Shown here: positions 1 through 9,723 of the stretch, one piece after another
Position numbering within the stretch: the stretch's first letter is position 1
How the letters are laid out: the number at the start of each line of letters is the position of its first letter
NCBI GenBank assembly: GCA_003153435.1
Contig: PLYR01000115.1
Coordinates: 1 to 53,427, forward strand
Source: Bacteroidota bacterium
Lineage (GTDB): Bacteria > Bacteroidota > Bacteroidia > Palsa-965
Length of the DNA: 53,427 bases
Direction: 5' to 3'
Made by a program: the position numbers and the translations under genes
The notes under the pieces: generated by a model
What the model saw: only the letters and a program-made list of their open reading frames with translations
What the model was told of the DNA's origin: nothing
Databases searched by the model: none

Positions 1-456
1 CCCGGGAAATGTAGCGTGTTTGGAGCCGGTTGCTATTATAATTTTTGCACTCTCTATATTTGTGCTCTCGTCTTTCCCCTAAATATCCAGGCTATTTTTG
101 CTCAAATAAGATGCATGACCGGTGAATACTGTAATCTTATTTTTTTTCATTAAAAATTTGATCCCTTCTGTATTCTGCTTCACCACCTCTTCTTTTCTTC
201 CAATCATGTTGGAGAAATTCACCCGAAGGTCTTTCAACTCAATTCCGTGTGTTTTGAAGTTATGTGCAGCATTATAAAAATGCTCTGATGAGTCGAGCAA
301 TGCTTTAGAAGGGATACACCCCACATTCAGGCAAGTTCCACCAAGGTTTGGATATCGCTCTATGATGGCCGTTTTCATCCCAAGTTGTGCACATCGTATG
401 GCAGCAACATATCCTCCCGGCCCTGAACCTATGATCGTAACATCAAATTTTTCCAT
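1..456 (-). pseudogene. lpd: Dihydrolipoyl dehydrogenase, N-terminal part, interrupted by an in-frame TAG and cut by the window edge
   Basis: FAD-dependent E3 component of 2-oxoacid dehydrogenase complexes and the glycine cleavage system (family knowledge). Seen: the N-terminal FAD-binding GSGPGG motif and the redox-active disulfide motif GGTCLNVGCIPSK. The ATG at 454-456 is preferred over an upstream TTG at 460-462. Translation stops at a TAG (positions 79-81) after about 125 codons, where a full-length enzyme has about 465 residues. Past the stop the same frame continues to the window edge with GKDESTNIESAKIIIATGS, which is the conserved IIATGS segment of this family, so this is a single-codon interruption and not a true gene end. 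It may be a pseudogene, a sequencing or assembly error, or a readthrough codon. It lies just downstream of lnt on the same strand. Confidence 0.8.
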
Positions 457-459
457 GTG

Positions 460-467
460 CAAATTTA
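460..467 (-). promoter_or_regulatory. Candidate -7 element (TAAATTTG) for lpd
   Basis: On the minus strand TAAATTTG matches the Bacteroidetes -7 consensus TANNTTTG and ends 3 nt before the lpd ATG. It overlaps the lnt stop codon. If it is used, the lpd transcript would be almost leaderless. No clear -33 TTTG was assigned, so this is tentative. Confidence 0.3.
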
Positions 468-2075
468 CAGATTATATTTTTTCCGGCGGAACCGAAGGAA
501 GATTGAAAATACAATCATCCCTAATGAAATGATTACTGCAGCTCTGCCGATGTAATCCCCATGCCTTACATAAAAGGTTAACTCTGAGTTCAGTGTGATT
601 CCTTGTTTTATGACCTCAGGCTTCCACCAGGAGGTAGGTAAGAATACTTTTCCCCACTGATCAATGAAGCAGGATGTACCGGTATTGGCAGAGCGGGCAA
701 TGCAGCGTCTCGTCTCAATGGTTCTCAGTCTGGCATAAGAAAGATGCTGCGTATGTCCGGGAGTGTCACCCCACCAGCCATCATTGGTTATTATAAATAT
801 TACGTTGGCTCCATTCAGGATATACCCGTTCACAAATTCCCCGAATACGGATTCATAGCATATCACAGGGGCAATTTTCAGGGAATTTTGACTGGAGAGC
901 AGAACCGTTCTTTCCTCCTGTTCACCAAGAGATCCTGTCGTTCCTCCCATATTGATGGCCAATTTCTCAAGGGGCTTAAGTAGGGAAGGAAATGGCATTC
1001 TTTCCACACCTGGAACAAATTTACTCTTGTGATATTTCTGCAACAAACCCTTTCCCGTAAGAAAGAATGCTGTGTTAAAATCATCATAATACTCTTCCGC
1101 ATCTATATATTTCCTGGCAGTAACGGATGGTTTTTCCCCTGGTTGATATTGATATGCAGATGTTGCTCCGATCAAAATGTCCAATCCAGGATGTTTTTTC
1201 TGGAAAGCGCGCAAGGCCTGAATACTATAGGCATGTTCTTCGGAATTTTCCCAGATATTTTCGGTCAGAGCAGTTTCCGGAAATGCAATACAGGCCGTAT
1301 TCGAATCAATCCCTGTTTCGGCCAGCTCCAACATTTTTTCCAGTTGTTCTTTAAAAGACCCATTAAATTTTTCATTGTAAGGATCAATATTCGGTTGGAC
1401 TACAACAATTTCAGGATGTGGACCCTTTGTCAACTGACCCGATTCCCATTTATAGATTGAAAAAGAAATGAGAATAGGAACGAATATCAAGGAAGAGATG
1501 AGGAAAATGGAACGGATAGAAAACACAGAACTGCCTTGTTTCATTTGATTAAACACCAGGAAATTAACTGCAAAAATCCACAGCCCGCCTCCGAAGACCC
1601 CCGTATATTCATACCATTGAATCATCCAGGGTGAATCAGCAAACACATTTCCGATGGTAAGCCACGGCCAGGTAAGATCCCAGCGTAGGTGCAGATATTC
1701 GAATGCCATCCAGAAGGAAATCAGGATAATCGCACCAAACCTACCATTCATCCTTCTCTTTACCCTATGAAAGAGAACAAAAACAATAGCCATGAACAGG
1801 GAGTTAAAGAATATGGCCATGACGGCTCCTCCGAAGGAAGCATTATAGATCCACCAGGTTGTTAACAGGTTCCAGGTAAAAAACGCCAGGAAGGAATAGA
1901 GGAATAAATAGCTCTTTTTACCCGCAATTCTGTCTTCGGAAGCTCGCTGCTCCAGAACCAGGAGTGGGACAAAAGCAAGAAAAATGAGAAAGGTCATTGC
2001 GCCGGTTGCCGGCCAGGACAGTGTGAAAAGAAATCCACTCAGCAGGGAAAGTAAAATGGGATGTTTAAAATTCAC
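465..2075 (-). CDS. lnt: Apolipoprotein N-acyltransferase
   Basis: Inner-membrane enzyme that adds the third acyl chain to the N-terminal Cys of lipoproteins. The 536-aa protein has several hydrophobic segments in residues 1-210 and again at the C-terminus, around a nitrilase-like periplasmic domain. The catalytic triad is visible: Glu267 in AFPETALTEN, Lys352 in KYHKSKFVPG and Cys406 in APVICYES, the expected order and spacing. The start is GTG (2073-2075), directly before the MNFKHPILLS hydrophobic N-terminus. It sits in a same-strand run behind porV, porU and a lipoprotein gene. The link is sensible because many outer-membrane lipoproteins, including T9SS parts, need lipidation. Confidence 0.95.
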   Translation of the reverse strand: MNFKHPILLSLLSGFLFTLSWPATGAMTFLIFLAFVPLLVLEQRASEDRIAGKKSYLFLYSFLAFFTWNLLTTWWIYNASFGGAVMAIFFNSLFMAIVFVLFHRVKRRMNGRFGAIILISFWMAFEYLHLRWDLTWPWLTIGNVFADSPWMIQWYEYTGVFGGGLWIFAVNFLVFNQMKQGSSVFSIRSIFLISSLIFVPILISFSIYKWESGQLTKGPHPEIVVVQPNIDPYNEKFNGSFKEQLEKMLELAETGIDSNTACIAFPETALTENIWENSEEHAYSIQALRAFQKKHPGLDILIGATSAYQYQPGEKPSVTARKYIDAEEYYDDFNTAFFLTGKGLLQKYHKSKFVPGVERMPFPSLLKPLEKLAINMGGTTGSLGEQEERTVLLSSQNSLKIAPVICYESVFGEFVNGYILNGANVIFIITNDGWWGDTPGHTQHLSYARLRTIETRRCIARSANTGTSCFIDQWGKVFLPTSWWKPEVIKQGITLNSELTFYVRHGDYIGRAAVIISLGMIVFSIFLRFRRKKYNL

Positions 2076-2104
2076 GGCTCAAAAAATAAGAAAAATTCAG
2101 ATGT

Positions 2105-2557
2105 TCATTTGGTATGTTGCAGTCCCAGATATACGAGGAGTGCAGGAGCCGTTACGGTGAGCAGAGTGAAAATAGAATTGACATCAATTGCATATTTACC
2201 TTTTTCTTCTCTCGGTGTTACTTTGGATTTCATGGAGGTTAGTTTTCCGGTTTTTGCATTAAATGTAATGCTCAGATCCATGTAAGGTCCTGTTGCCTTT
2301 GCTCCATTTGTTTTTTTTAGAAACAGGGGCATTGTTTTTCGCTCTGTCGCCCTATACTTATAAATGTACACGACTTCACTATCATCCTTTGATTTCAAAG
2401 AATAAGGAGGAATTCCCAGGGCTGTTGATACTTCCTCCTGGGTCATGTCTGTTTTGAGTGCAAAGACTTGCTCCACAGAAGCATACTTAGGTGCCTGTAT
2501 GATGCAAGAACTTAACAGGCCTAAGCAAATGAAAATTGCGAAAAATAAATTCTTCAT
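2105..2557 (-). CDS. Small lipoprotein with a BamE/SmpA-like segment
   Basis: 150-aa protein with a lipoprotein signal peptide ending in LLSSC (Cys18 would be lipidated). The following segment VEQVFALKTDMTQEEVSTAL, continuing into LGIPPY, resembles the BamE/SmpA pattern (a GMT-xx-EV-xx-LG-x-P turn), but the similarity is short and seen only by eye. The C-terminus is hydrophobic (LLTVTAPALLVYLG), which is unusual for BamE and suggests a second membrane contact. It lies 19 nt after porU and 29 nt before lnt on the same strand, so it is probably co-transcribed. Function is not known; an accessory role in outer-membrane or T9SS assembly is inference. Confidence 0.75.
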   Translation of the reverse strand: MKNLFFAIFICLGLLSSCIIQAPKYASVEQVFALKTDMTQEEVSTALGIPPYSLKSKDDSEVVYIYKYRATERKTMPLFLKKTNGAKATGPYMDLSITFNAKTGKLTSMKSKVTPREEKGKYAIDVNSIFTLLTVTAPALLVYLGLQHTK

Positions 2558-2576
2558 AGACTACAATTTCCCTTTC

Positions 2577-5500
2577 TTACCTCATCAGAAACATTTTTCC
2601 AAACCCTTTTTTGAAATACTGATCGGCACCGCTGTCCATATGTTCTATATTATCTCCATTTATTTTGGTCAGCACCCGGTAAAAATACACTCCATTGGCC
2701 AGGCGATCGCCAAACTGGTCTCTTCCATCCCAGGCATATTCGGTGATATTCCTTCCTATATGCAATGGGCCAAGTTCGTCCCGCTCAATTTCCCTCACCA
2801 GCTTTCCGGTAATGGTGATGATTTGAATTCGGAACATGGTAGGCACTTCTGAGCCCGTGATTGTAAATACAAAATGTGTAGCCGTAGTGAAGGGGTTTGG
2901 ATAATTCATCACATCCGTGATCATCGAATGATTGATCACATCAAAATTAATCTGGTAATTTATTTTTCCACTCGCATTGTTGGAGCGGTCCTTGGCTTGA
3001 ATGACAAGCATATATATACCATCAGCGGAGAGCTGCGGGGTGTAATTAAGCTTACAGCTGTTTCTGGGTAGTACTGCCGGTGTAAATGCAATATTGTTTT
3101 GAAAATAAACCGGGGTCAGGACACTTGAATTGGGGTACTGAAGAAAGAGTTTGAAGTCCGATGTATCGTTAAGAGCGAGAAACATATTCTCATCTTTGAG
3201 AGAGACGAGGATATTCGGTTTGGCAGAAACAATATCTCCATCCAGAATATGTACACCATCAAAAGTTACATCCATCAGAGGGTTGGTTCTGTCTGTGGTA
3301 ACATAAAACGGTTTCTGAAGGAGATTATTGAAATGATATTGCTCCTTCTCCGTCCTGGGTGTGGATAAGGGGTTGGCTTCCATCCATAGGCTGTTCAAAC
3401 CAGGATACCCTGTAGTATTGACTGTCACAGAATCAACAAAATAAGTTCCTGCATTGAAAGGGGGCTTGCGGACTTTGAAGCTCTTATTATTGCTAAGTAG
3501 AATATTATGCTTTGCGTGATTTTTGTCAAGAAGCCAGTAACTTATTTGAAGTGAATCCGTGAAATTAAGGTCGCTTATATTCTGAATCGCGCAGGTCATC
3601 TGCAAGGGTTGGCCTTCCTGTACAGTATCTTTCTTGAAGCTGAAGTTTAATGCCGGGTTAACAGCCATTTCAGGAGCCTGGGTATATATCACCTGCCATC
3701 GTTTGAGCTGAGGAGGAGTAAGCATTGAATCATCCGCCATATAAGCAAAAAGACGTATGTAAGGATATATGGTTGCATTAACCATCGTACTCAGGTTGTA
3801 GACATCGCGAGTCGTGTCTTTGAGATTGGCTAATACCACCTGATTACCAGAAGGAGTTATTCCAATGACACGAATAACAAGGCTATCGTAAGAAGGGTTT
3901 TCGAGGTGCGTTTTACGAATATGAAATTCATCCCAGCTTTTCGCCGGACCAATAACTTCAGACGCGATAAACCCGTTAGTCCAATTCGTGGTAAGCGTAT
4001 CCATAAGTGTGATCTTCGTAGCCTCATCTGGTGAAACTTTTTCCTTCGCTTGGCCTATGGCCCAGCCCTTCCTTCCAATCATCGTATAAGCGCTGTGAGT
4101 ATTCAGAGTTGTGGATGCAGGTGTGATCATGCTGCTTCCGAAGGAAGCAAACTGTTGTTTAAGGACAGTTGAATAGGTATTCACAGTATCAAATCCAGCC
4201 GGGGGACCGGCCCAGTTATTTGAAAATCCGTTTGACCATGCAATAAGGTAATAACCAGCTGGTATGGAAGCCAGAAAATTGGCCATTTTAGACTGCCTCG
4301 CAGCAGTGCTGTCATAGAAGTCAAAGGCGAAAGCTTGTTCTCCACAATAATTAACGGTATTTCCAAAATGAGGGTCATCGTATGGGGTAAAAGAAGGGGA
4401 GCAAGCTGTATCAAAGGTCCAAGGCCTTAAGCTCCGTGGGTTGAGTACAGCAAATGAAAATCCTTCCAGTGCATTCGAGCTCTCCTCAATTGTTACATTA
4501 TTGATCTTATAATTTACATCCGGCCAGTCATGTCCGTTCACACCCATAATAGCATCGCTCACTTCAATTGATTTAATATCATTGACAAAATTGAATTTCC
4601 GTTGTGCACGATTGAATTTAACAAACTGGTACTGATCGTTCTTAAATTGAAAAAATTGTGCTTGCTCCCAACCCCGTTTTCCAGTTATATACTGAAAGGA
4701 GCTTTCTCTCCATCGGGCAGAAGTTGTTGTCCCAACAGTATCAGGGCTGATTCTCCAGAAATAAACCACGCTATCTGACAGATGAGCGACTGGTGGTTTC
4801 CACGTTACGACACCGCCCGGCTTATTGACCAAAACCGTTGTTTTAGCAAAGGGGCTGTTGTAGGTATCTGTAGTATCGAACTGTACACGATAATTGCGGG
4901 GAGGCTCCAGAGGGTTAGCAGTAGAAGCCTTAAGAGTCACGGTATCATAAGGATAAATAGCATCGTTATATGGCCATACCGGAAGGATAGAGCTTCCCTG
5001 CAAAAGAAGATCCACCTCCCCAGTAGAATTATTTGCCATAGTCATTTCGGAAATTTTGTTTGTGTAATTGAGGGTGATGTATATTTTATTCAATCCAATC
5101 CCTCGGTTGAAATCAACAGGAATCTTAAGTTTAAACGAATCCAGAAATGCCGGTGCATGGACGGATATTCTGTATACATCAGTATCTCCATTCGGGTACC
5201 GCCGCTCAATATGTACGAAAAATGAATCAACGATAGCCTTTCCATAATTATGCATCAGAGATGTAATCGTAACTGAGTCGGGGCGTGAACGTGTGTCGAA
5301 GCTGACATCGGAAGATTGAATTGCGTAATCAGGAAGACGTGGAGAAGCGATGACGATGGATGGGTCTCCGTTCAGGGTCATGCATAAAGTGGTTTCCTTG
5401 GCATACAATGAAAGAGGCGAACCCGATTCTCTCTTCTTAATGGTATACTGGATATGCCTTCCAATGCTTTTGCCATAATTGTATCTTGCAAGGCTTTGGT

Positions 5501-7631
5501 ATAGTCCAGAGGAGTATGGATCCAGTTCCGAGGAGAGGCCTAAAGAAGTGCTGGCTAGGAAGCCAATAGCTCCCGTAGGGCCATTAATAAATTTCTGACT
5601 GGTGGAAGGCGGGCCCTCCGAATGAATATCACCAGCAAGACAGGAATTCGCAATAACCAGAGGAAATCTTGGAGCATTGTGGTAGTTAGAAGGATCATCA
5701 ATACTCACATCAAATCCACTTCCGGAGGCATGTCCAAAAAAGGTCATTATGCTGACGCCATTATCTACCAACAGTTTCAGTGAATCGCTCTGGTTTATCT
5801 GAATCGGAGCAGTCGATGTTTTAAAAAAGGAAGTTACATTCCCTCCGAAACTATTATACGCTTGAATAATTGCTTTGTAATTATTCAGGTAACCTTTGAA
5901 CAGACTTTGTTCCCCGCTTCCAATTCCTCCTCCAAAATGCAGTACCTGCTTCATCCAGGGAGCAGCTACATTTTGCTCATAGGCTGTAACTTTGTTCAAA
6001 TAAGTAATTACATCCGTATTCGATTCAGCGGCTATTCTACCTGTTGCAATGGAAGGAGAGTAGCTGTTGGTCCCAAGCTTAGCAGTAAACAGGTTATCGC
6101 TGGCAGGATAACCCATCGTAGGAAGCATTTCCAGGCCAGCAATAGGGGCGAATCTTTGGTAATATGCATTCAGAGATTTTCCAATTAAAAAAAGATAGGC
6201 TGGTTTGCTTGGGAAATTCTGCAACAGGTATCCGCAAAATCCTCTTACTCCGAATGGATGCATTCGGACTCCATAAGCGAACTGGTCGTAAAGTTCGTTG
6301 ATATCTGCAAGGATTACATGGTGTGAACCACCCTGCACAGAGCTGCGGTAAAGACGATAGGAATTTGCTGATGAAATGAGCGAAGGGTTGGTGATGATAA
6401 CAAATGCCGAATCTGTTGCCTGGGATCGGAAATTTGTGAAGCTGCCCGATCCATTAACCGGGATCAGACCGGTTACACGCCTGATGGCATTATCACTGGT
6501 GAGGTAACAAAGTTTTTCAGCATTCAGGCTGTCTCCAACGAGCAACTGGAAATTGGAGCCATTCTGCACCACATTTATCCTTCGGTGGTAAGTCAAGTCA
6601 TAGAATCGGGCTGTCGAACCCTGGTTATTGAAGTTGGAAAGATTAAGGTTCGACTTCCCAGGAGCTCCGTGAGCCGCCACATACATCAGAAAATCAGTTT
6701 TCCCTTCCATGTCGAGGGTATGTGGATATTTGACAGCAACAAAGGTGAATCCCGCATCACCGCTGTTCGCGGATGACCATGGGTTTATACTGGCAAGGGA
6801 TACTGTCGAAGTCGTAGAAAGGGAGGAAGGGGGTATCAAGAAAGCCTTATACATCGTCATATACCCATCCACAAGCGTATCAAAGACGGAGCCTGGAAAT
6901 TGTATCTGAAGATGAGTGTCCGGATTAACGAGAATATCATTAGATCTGGTTATGATCCGAAAGCGAAGAAGCGCAGAAGGTCCACCGATATAAGCATTTG
7001 CCGTATTCATATTTGCCACAGTAGGAGACGACGTGAAATTTGTAGTCCCACTCACAATCGACTCCATGGGCAAGTATTCAGGATCTGTAATTTCGCTTGC
7101 ATCTGTGGTCCCCTGATAATAATCGTATGCGGATGCATTTATATCTTCCTTAGACACATAAGGGCTCAGAGGGTATACTCCAAAAGTGGTGTCATTCACA
7201 GAAACCATCCGGCGGTTATTCAGATTTTGATTCCAGGTAAGATAATACACGGCTGTATCATTGAACAAACTCAGATAGGGGTTAGGAGGTGTGGCTCCGT
7301 TATAAAGCGCAGAATCAAGAAATCCGTCGTTCGGTCTTCCAAAAAACTCAAGAGTATCGGTCTTATTGAAAACCCCGTCACCTTCTCCCTTAATATAAAT
7401 ATATTGTTCTTTGCCTCTCCCAAAAATCTGGATATTCCTTGGATTGACATTATTCAGAGGAATCCCTGCATTTGCAAGTGTGAGAGAGTCTATTCGGTAG
7501 ATACCGGCTTTAATGACTAAAATCCTGTAATACTTTTGGGAATAATTGATCCATTCGTTTCCAAAAGTCTGCGAAAAGACGGGAAGCGTTAAGAGGAAAA
7601 AAAGAAATATAGTAAAGTATCTTTTTCCCAT
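2577..7631 (-). CDS. porU: Type IX secretion system sortase PorU
   Basis: Gingipain-like (peptidase C25 family) cell-surface sortase that removes C-terminal signals from T9SS cargo and attaches the cargo to the surface. The 1684-aa protein has a signal peptide (MGKRYFTIFLFFLLTLPVFS). The His/Cys dyad is visible: His634 in FFGHASGSG and Cys664 in IANSCLAG. After the protease domain come long beta-rich regions. The C-terminus has a type A T9SS sorting-domain pattern: NYPNPF near the start of the domain, then WDGRDQFGDRLANGVYFYRV. The protein is longer than the roughly 1150-1300 residues usual in Porphyromonas and Flavobacterium. The neighbour 9 nt upstream is porV, the standard partner, which strengthens the call. 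Confidence 0.93.
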   Translation of the reverse strand: MGKRYFTIFLFFLLTLPVFSQTFGNEWINYSQKYYRILVIKAGIYRIDSLTLANAGIPLNNVNPRNIQIFGRGKEQYIYIKGEGDGVFNKTDTLEFFGRPNDGFLDSALYNGATPPNPYLSLFNDTAVYYLTWNQNLNNRRMVSVNDTTFGVYPLSPYVSKEDINASAYDYYQGTTDASEITDPEYLPMESIVSGTTNFTSSPTVANMNTANAYIGGPSALLRFRIITRSNDILVNPDTHLQIQFPGSVFDTLVDGYMTMYKAFLIPPSSLSTTSTVSLASINPWSSANSGDAGFTFVAVKYPHTLDMEGKTDFLMYVAAHGAPGKSNLNLSNFNNQGSTARFYDLTYHRRINVVQNGSNFQLLVGDSLNAEKLCYLTSDNAIRRVTGLIPVNGSGSFTNFRSQATDSAFVIITNPSLISSANSYRLYRSSVQGGSHHVILADINELYDQFAYGVRMHPFGVRGFCGYLLQNFPSKPAYLFLIGKSLNAYYQRFAPIAGLEMLPTMGYPASDNLFTAKLGTNSYSPSIATGRIAAESNTDVITYLNKVTAYEQNVAAPWMKQVLHFGGGIGSGEQSLFKGYLNNYKAIIQAYNSFGGNVTSFFKTSTAPIQINQSDSLKLLVDNGVSIMTFFGHASGSGFDVSIDDPSNYHNAPRFPLVIANSCLAGDIHSEGPPSTSQKFINGPTGAIGFLASTSLGLSSELDPYSSGLYQSLARYNYGKSIGRHIQYTIKKRESGSPLSLYAKETTLCMTLNGDPSIVIASPRLPDYAIQSSDVSFDTRSRPDSVTITSLMHNYGKAIVDSFFVHIERRYPNGDTDVYRISVHAPAFLDSFKLKIPVDFNRGIGLNKIYITLNYTNKISEMTMANNSTGEVDLLLQGSSILPVWPYNDAIYPYDTVTLKASTANPLEPPRNYRVQFDTTDTYNSPFAKTTVLVNKPGGVVTWKPPVAHLSDSVVYFWRISPDTVGTTTSARWRESSFQYITGKRGWEQAQFFQFKNDQYQFVKFNRAQRKFNFVNDIKSIEVSDAIMGVNGHDWPDVNYKINNVTIEESSNALEGFSFAVLNPRSLRPWTFDTACSPSFTPYDDPHFGNTVNYCGEQAFAFDFYDSTAARQSKMANFLASIPAGYYLIAWSNGFSNNWAGPPAGFDTVNTYSTVLKQQFASFGSSMITPASTTLNTHSAYTMIGRKGWAIGQAKEKVSPDEATKITLMDTLTTNWTNGFIASEVIGPAKSWDEFHIRKTHLENPSYDSLVIRVIGITPSGNQVVLANLKDTTRDVYNLSTMVNATIYPYIRLFAYMADDSMLTPPQLKRWQVIYTQAPEMAVNPALNFSFKKDTVQEGQPLQMTCAIQNISDLNFTDSLQISYWLLDKNHAKHNILLSNNKSFKVRKPPFNAGTYFVDSVTVNTTGYPGLNSLWMEANPLSTPRTEKEQYHFNNLLQKPFYVTTDRTNPLMDVTFDGVHILDGDIVSAKPNILVSLKDENMFLALNDTSDFKLFLQYPNSSVLTPVYFQNNIAFTPAVLPRNSCKLNYTPQLSADGIYMLVIQAKDRSNNASGKINYQINFDVINHSMITDVMNYPNPFTTATHFVFTITGSEVPTMFRIQIITITGKLVREIERDELGPLHIGRNITEYAWDGRDQFGDRLANGVYFYRVLTKINGDNIEHMDSGADQYFKKGFGKMFLMR

Positions 7632-7640
7632 GCGAATCTC

Positions 7641-8732
7641 CTAAAGAGGTTTTCGATTAATATCGATTTTGAGGGAAAACACATTGGAATATAAAGCAAC
7701 AGACTGATCACCGATATCGGTCAACGCATAATCAAGAGTGAAGGCTTTGAACTTAATACCAACTCCCACATTGGGCATAAAGCTGGTGAATTTGGTTCCT
7801 GTAATATCTGTTTCCGTTTGAATATTCATGATTCCACCACGGAGAAAAATCATGTTTTTATAACCTGCTTCGAATCCGAAATGTGGATCGACACTAGCTA
7901 CAGAAGATTGTATAAGCACGTTTCTTCTTCCATCGAAAGTTACATCAAGGGCAATCTCCGGAGCCAGAGAGAATCTGTTATTCAAGAATTCAAATTTACG
8001 GTTCAAGCCGAGAAGCATCCTTGGCAATGTAACCTCAACCGAATTTGTAGGAAGTGTATTACCGGTAGCAAGGAAGGTCTGTTTCATCTGATCATTCAGA
8101 TTAAATGTCCAGGCATTAAAGGTTGATGTAACATCACGAAGCATTAATCCGAATTTCCATTTCTTATAGTCATACTGTGCACCCAGGTCAAAACCGAATC
8201 CCCATGCTCCGGCAAAATCTCCAATAACACGGCGGATTATTTTAACATTACCACCAAACCGAAGGCCTTTGATTTTCGAAAGTCTGGCATACGACAACAG
8301 AAATGCATAATCTGCAGCACTAAAAGTGGTAATTTTATCATAGTTTACATTTCCATTGGCATCAATTAGTTCAGTTGTATTGGGAATATTATCGACCCCG
8401 AACCTGACCATACTTATTCCAAAAACACTGGCAGAATCAATCCGTTTTGCAAATCCTACATAATCATATTTGGCAATCCCGGTAAAATATTCAGAATGCA
8501 TAAGGCCGAGTGCGAGCGGGGTTGTTATTCCATTCAGTCCTGCTGGATTCCAGTAACCAGCAGTTACATCATTCACGGATGCTATCTGGCAGTTTGACAT
8601 ACCCAATGCTCTGGCACCTACACCAACGTTCAGGAACTCATTGCTGTACTTAGGAGCACTGGTTTGCCCATAAACAGATGTTAACGAAATGAATGCCAGT
8701 AAGGTTGGAAGAAATAAGGAATATTTTTTCAT
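7641..8732 (-). CDS. porV: Type IX secretion system outer-membrane protein PorV (LptO)
   Basis: Outer-membrane beta-barrel of the FadL-like type that shuttles T9SS cargo from the translocon to the PorU sortase. The 363-aa protein has a signal peptide ending at SVYGQ. It continues with the PorV start pattern NVGVGARALGMSN, and AGYWNPAGL is typical of PorV and related PorQ proteins. Alternating beta-strand segments run to the C-terminus (VALYSNVFSLKIDINRKPL). It is the first gene of the minus-strand run porV-porU-lipoprotein-lnt-lpd. Upstream on the minus strand, TATATTTA about 14 nt before the ATG is a possible weak -7 element. Confidence 0.93.
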   Translation of the reverse strand: MKKYSLFLPTLLAFISLTSVYGQTSAPKYSNEFLNVGVGARALGMSNCQIASVNDVTAGYWNPAGLNGITTPLALGLMHSEYFTGIAKYDYVGFAKRIDSASVFGISMVRFGVDNIPNTTELIDANGNVNYDKITTFSAADYAFLLSYARLSKIKGLRFGGNVKIIRRVIGDFAGAWGFGFDLGAQYDYKKWKFGLMLRDVTSTFNAWTFNLNDQMKQTFLATGNTLPTNSVEVTLPRMLLGLNRKFEFLNNRFSLAPEIALDVTFDGRRNVLIQSSVASVDPHFGFEAGYKNMIFLRGGIMNIQTETDITGTKFTSFMPNVGVGIKFKAFTLDYALTDIGDQSVALYSNVFSLKIDINRKPL

Positions 8733-8851
8733 AGATTCGCAGCAATAAATATAGGCCTTTTTTAGATAAGAGGCTGATATATAACGTTAAAATGAGGATA
8801 TTATTACTCCACCAGGGGCGAAGTCGGGCAGAAAGAAGGATGTATTTTTCC

Positions 8852-8859
8852 TACATTCG
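8852..8859 (+). promoter_or_regulatory. Candidate -7 element (TACATTCG) for pssA
   Basis: TACATTCG is one mismatch from TANNTTTG and ends 6 nt before the pssA ATG. The following bases CAG are shared with the candidate elements upstream of arsR (TATATTTGCAG) and the DUF2723 gene (TAAATTCGCAG). No convincing -33 box was seen. Confidence 0.3.
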
Positions 8860-8865
8860 CAGCCT

Positions 8866-9723
8866 ATGAATTACGATAGGCATATTCCCAACGCAATTAC
8901 CTGCGGCAATCTGTTTTGTGGCTGCCTGGCTATTGTTTTTGCTTTTCAGGGCAATCTGGTCTGGACAGCCTACCTCGTTGGAATAGCGGCGGTCCTTGAC
9001 TTTTTTGATGGCTTTGCCGCCCGTCTTCTCGGTGTCAGTGGGGAAATGGGTAAACAGCTGGATTCCTTGGCTGATATGGTCACTTTCGGGGTGGTACCCG
9101 GGGTTGTAATTTATCAGCTATTTGCAATGTGGATCCTAAAACAGCATGTTTCCAACTTCGATTTAATGGAAGCCATCCAAGGTAAGTCTCCGACCCTTCC
9201 TTCCTGGTATTATCTGCTCCCTTCTATCGGTTTCCTGGTCACCATTTTTTCATGCATTCGTCTGGCTAAATTCAATCTAGATGATCGTCAGAAGGATTCT
9301 TTTATAGGACTACCGACTCCGGCGAACACCTTGCTTATTTGTTCATTACCATTAATTCTTGATGTATCTGCCATTCATCTTCCCACTACTCTTTCAGGAA
9401 ATCCTTTGGGTGCCATCGTATCCAGTATGGCCGGCGCCGTGAATGATTCACCCTATTCGAATGTTATCATCAATCCTTGGTTCCTGGGCGGCCTTTCCAT
9501 CCTCCTATCTTATCTTCTGGTGGCTGAGATTCCTTTATTTGCTCTGAAATTTAAAAACTTCGGGTGGACAGATAATAAACTCCGATACTCCTTCCTCCTT
9601 CTGGCATTGGCATTGTTAATAATATTTCAGTACATTGGTATTCCAATTAGTATACTTTTGTACGTCGTATTATCAATGATTAATAATCTCCTAAACAAGC
9701 ATAAGAATGAAGTACAGGGCTGA
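8866..9723 (+). CDS. pssA: CDP-diacylglycerol-serine O-phosphatidyltransferase
   Basis: Integral membrane enzyme that makes phosphatidylserine from CDP-diacylglycerol and serine, the first step to phosphatidylethanolamine. The 285-aa protein shows the complete CDP-alcohol phosphatidyltransferase signature: Asp45, Asp48-Gly49, Ala52-Arg53, Gly62, Asp66 and Asp70 with exact spacing. Six or more hydrophobic segments cover the rest. The assignment to serine as acceptor rests on length and on the N-terminal pattern IPNAITCGNLFCGCLAI, which is typical of PssA. It overlaps purS by 17 nt. Confidence 0.93.
   Translation: MNYDRHIPNAITCGNLFCGCLAIVFAFQGNLVWTAYLVGIAAVLDFFDGFAARLLGVSGEMGKQLDSLADMVTFGVVPGVVIYQLFAMWILKQHVSNFDLMEAIQGKSPTLPSWYYLLPSIGFLVTIFSCIRLAKFNLDDRQKDSFIGLPTPANTLLICSLPLILDVSAIHLPTTLSGNPLGAIVSSMAGAVNDSPYSNVIINPWFLGGLSILLSYLLVAEIPLFALKFKNFGWTDNKLRYSFLLLALALLIIFQYIGIPISILLYVVLSMINNLLNKHKNEVQG

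Noticed and set aside
79-81. TAG in lpd as evidence of a changed genetic code
   Set aside because: Other long genes here are uninterrupted and one event at a contig edge is better explained by mutation or error.
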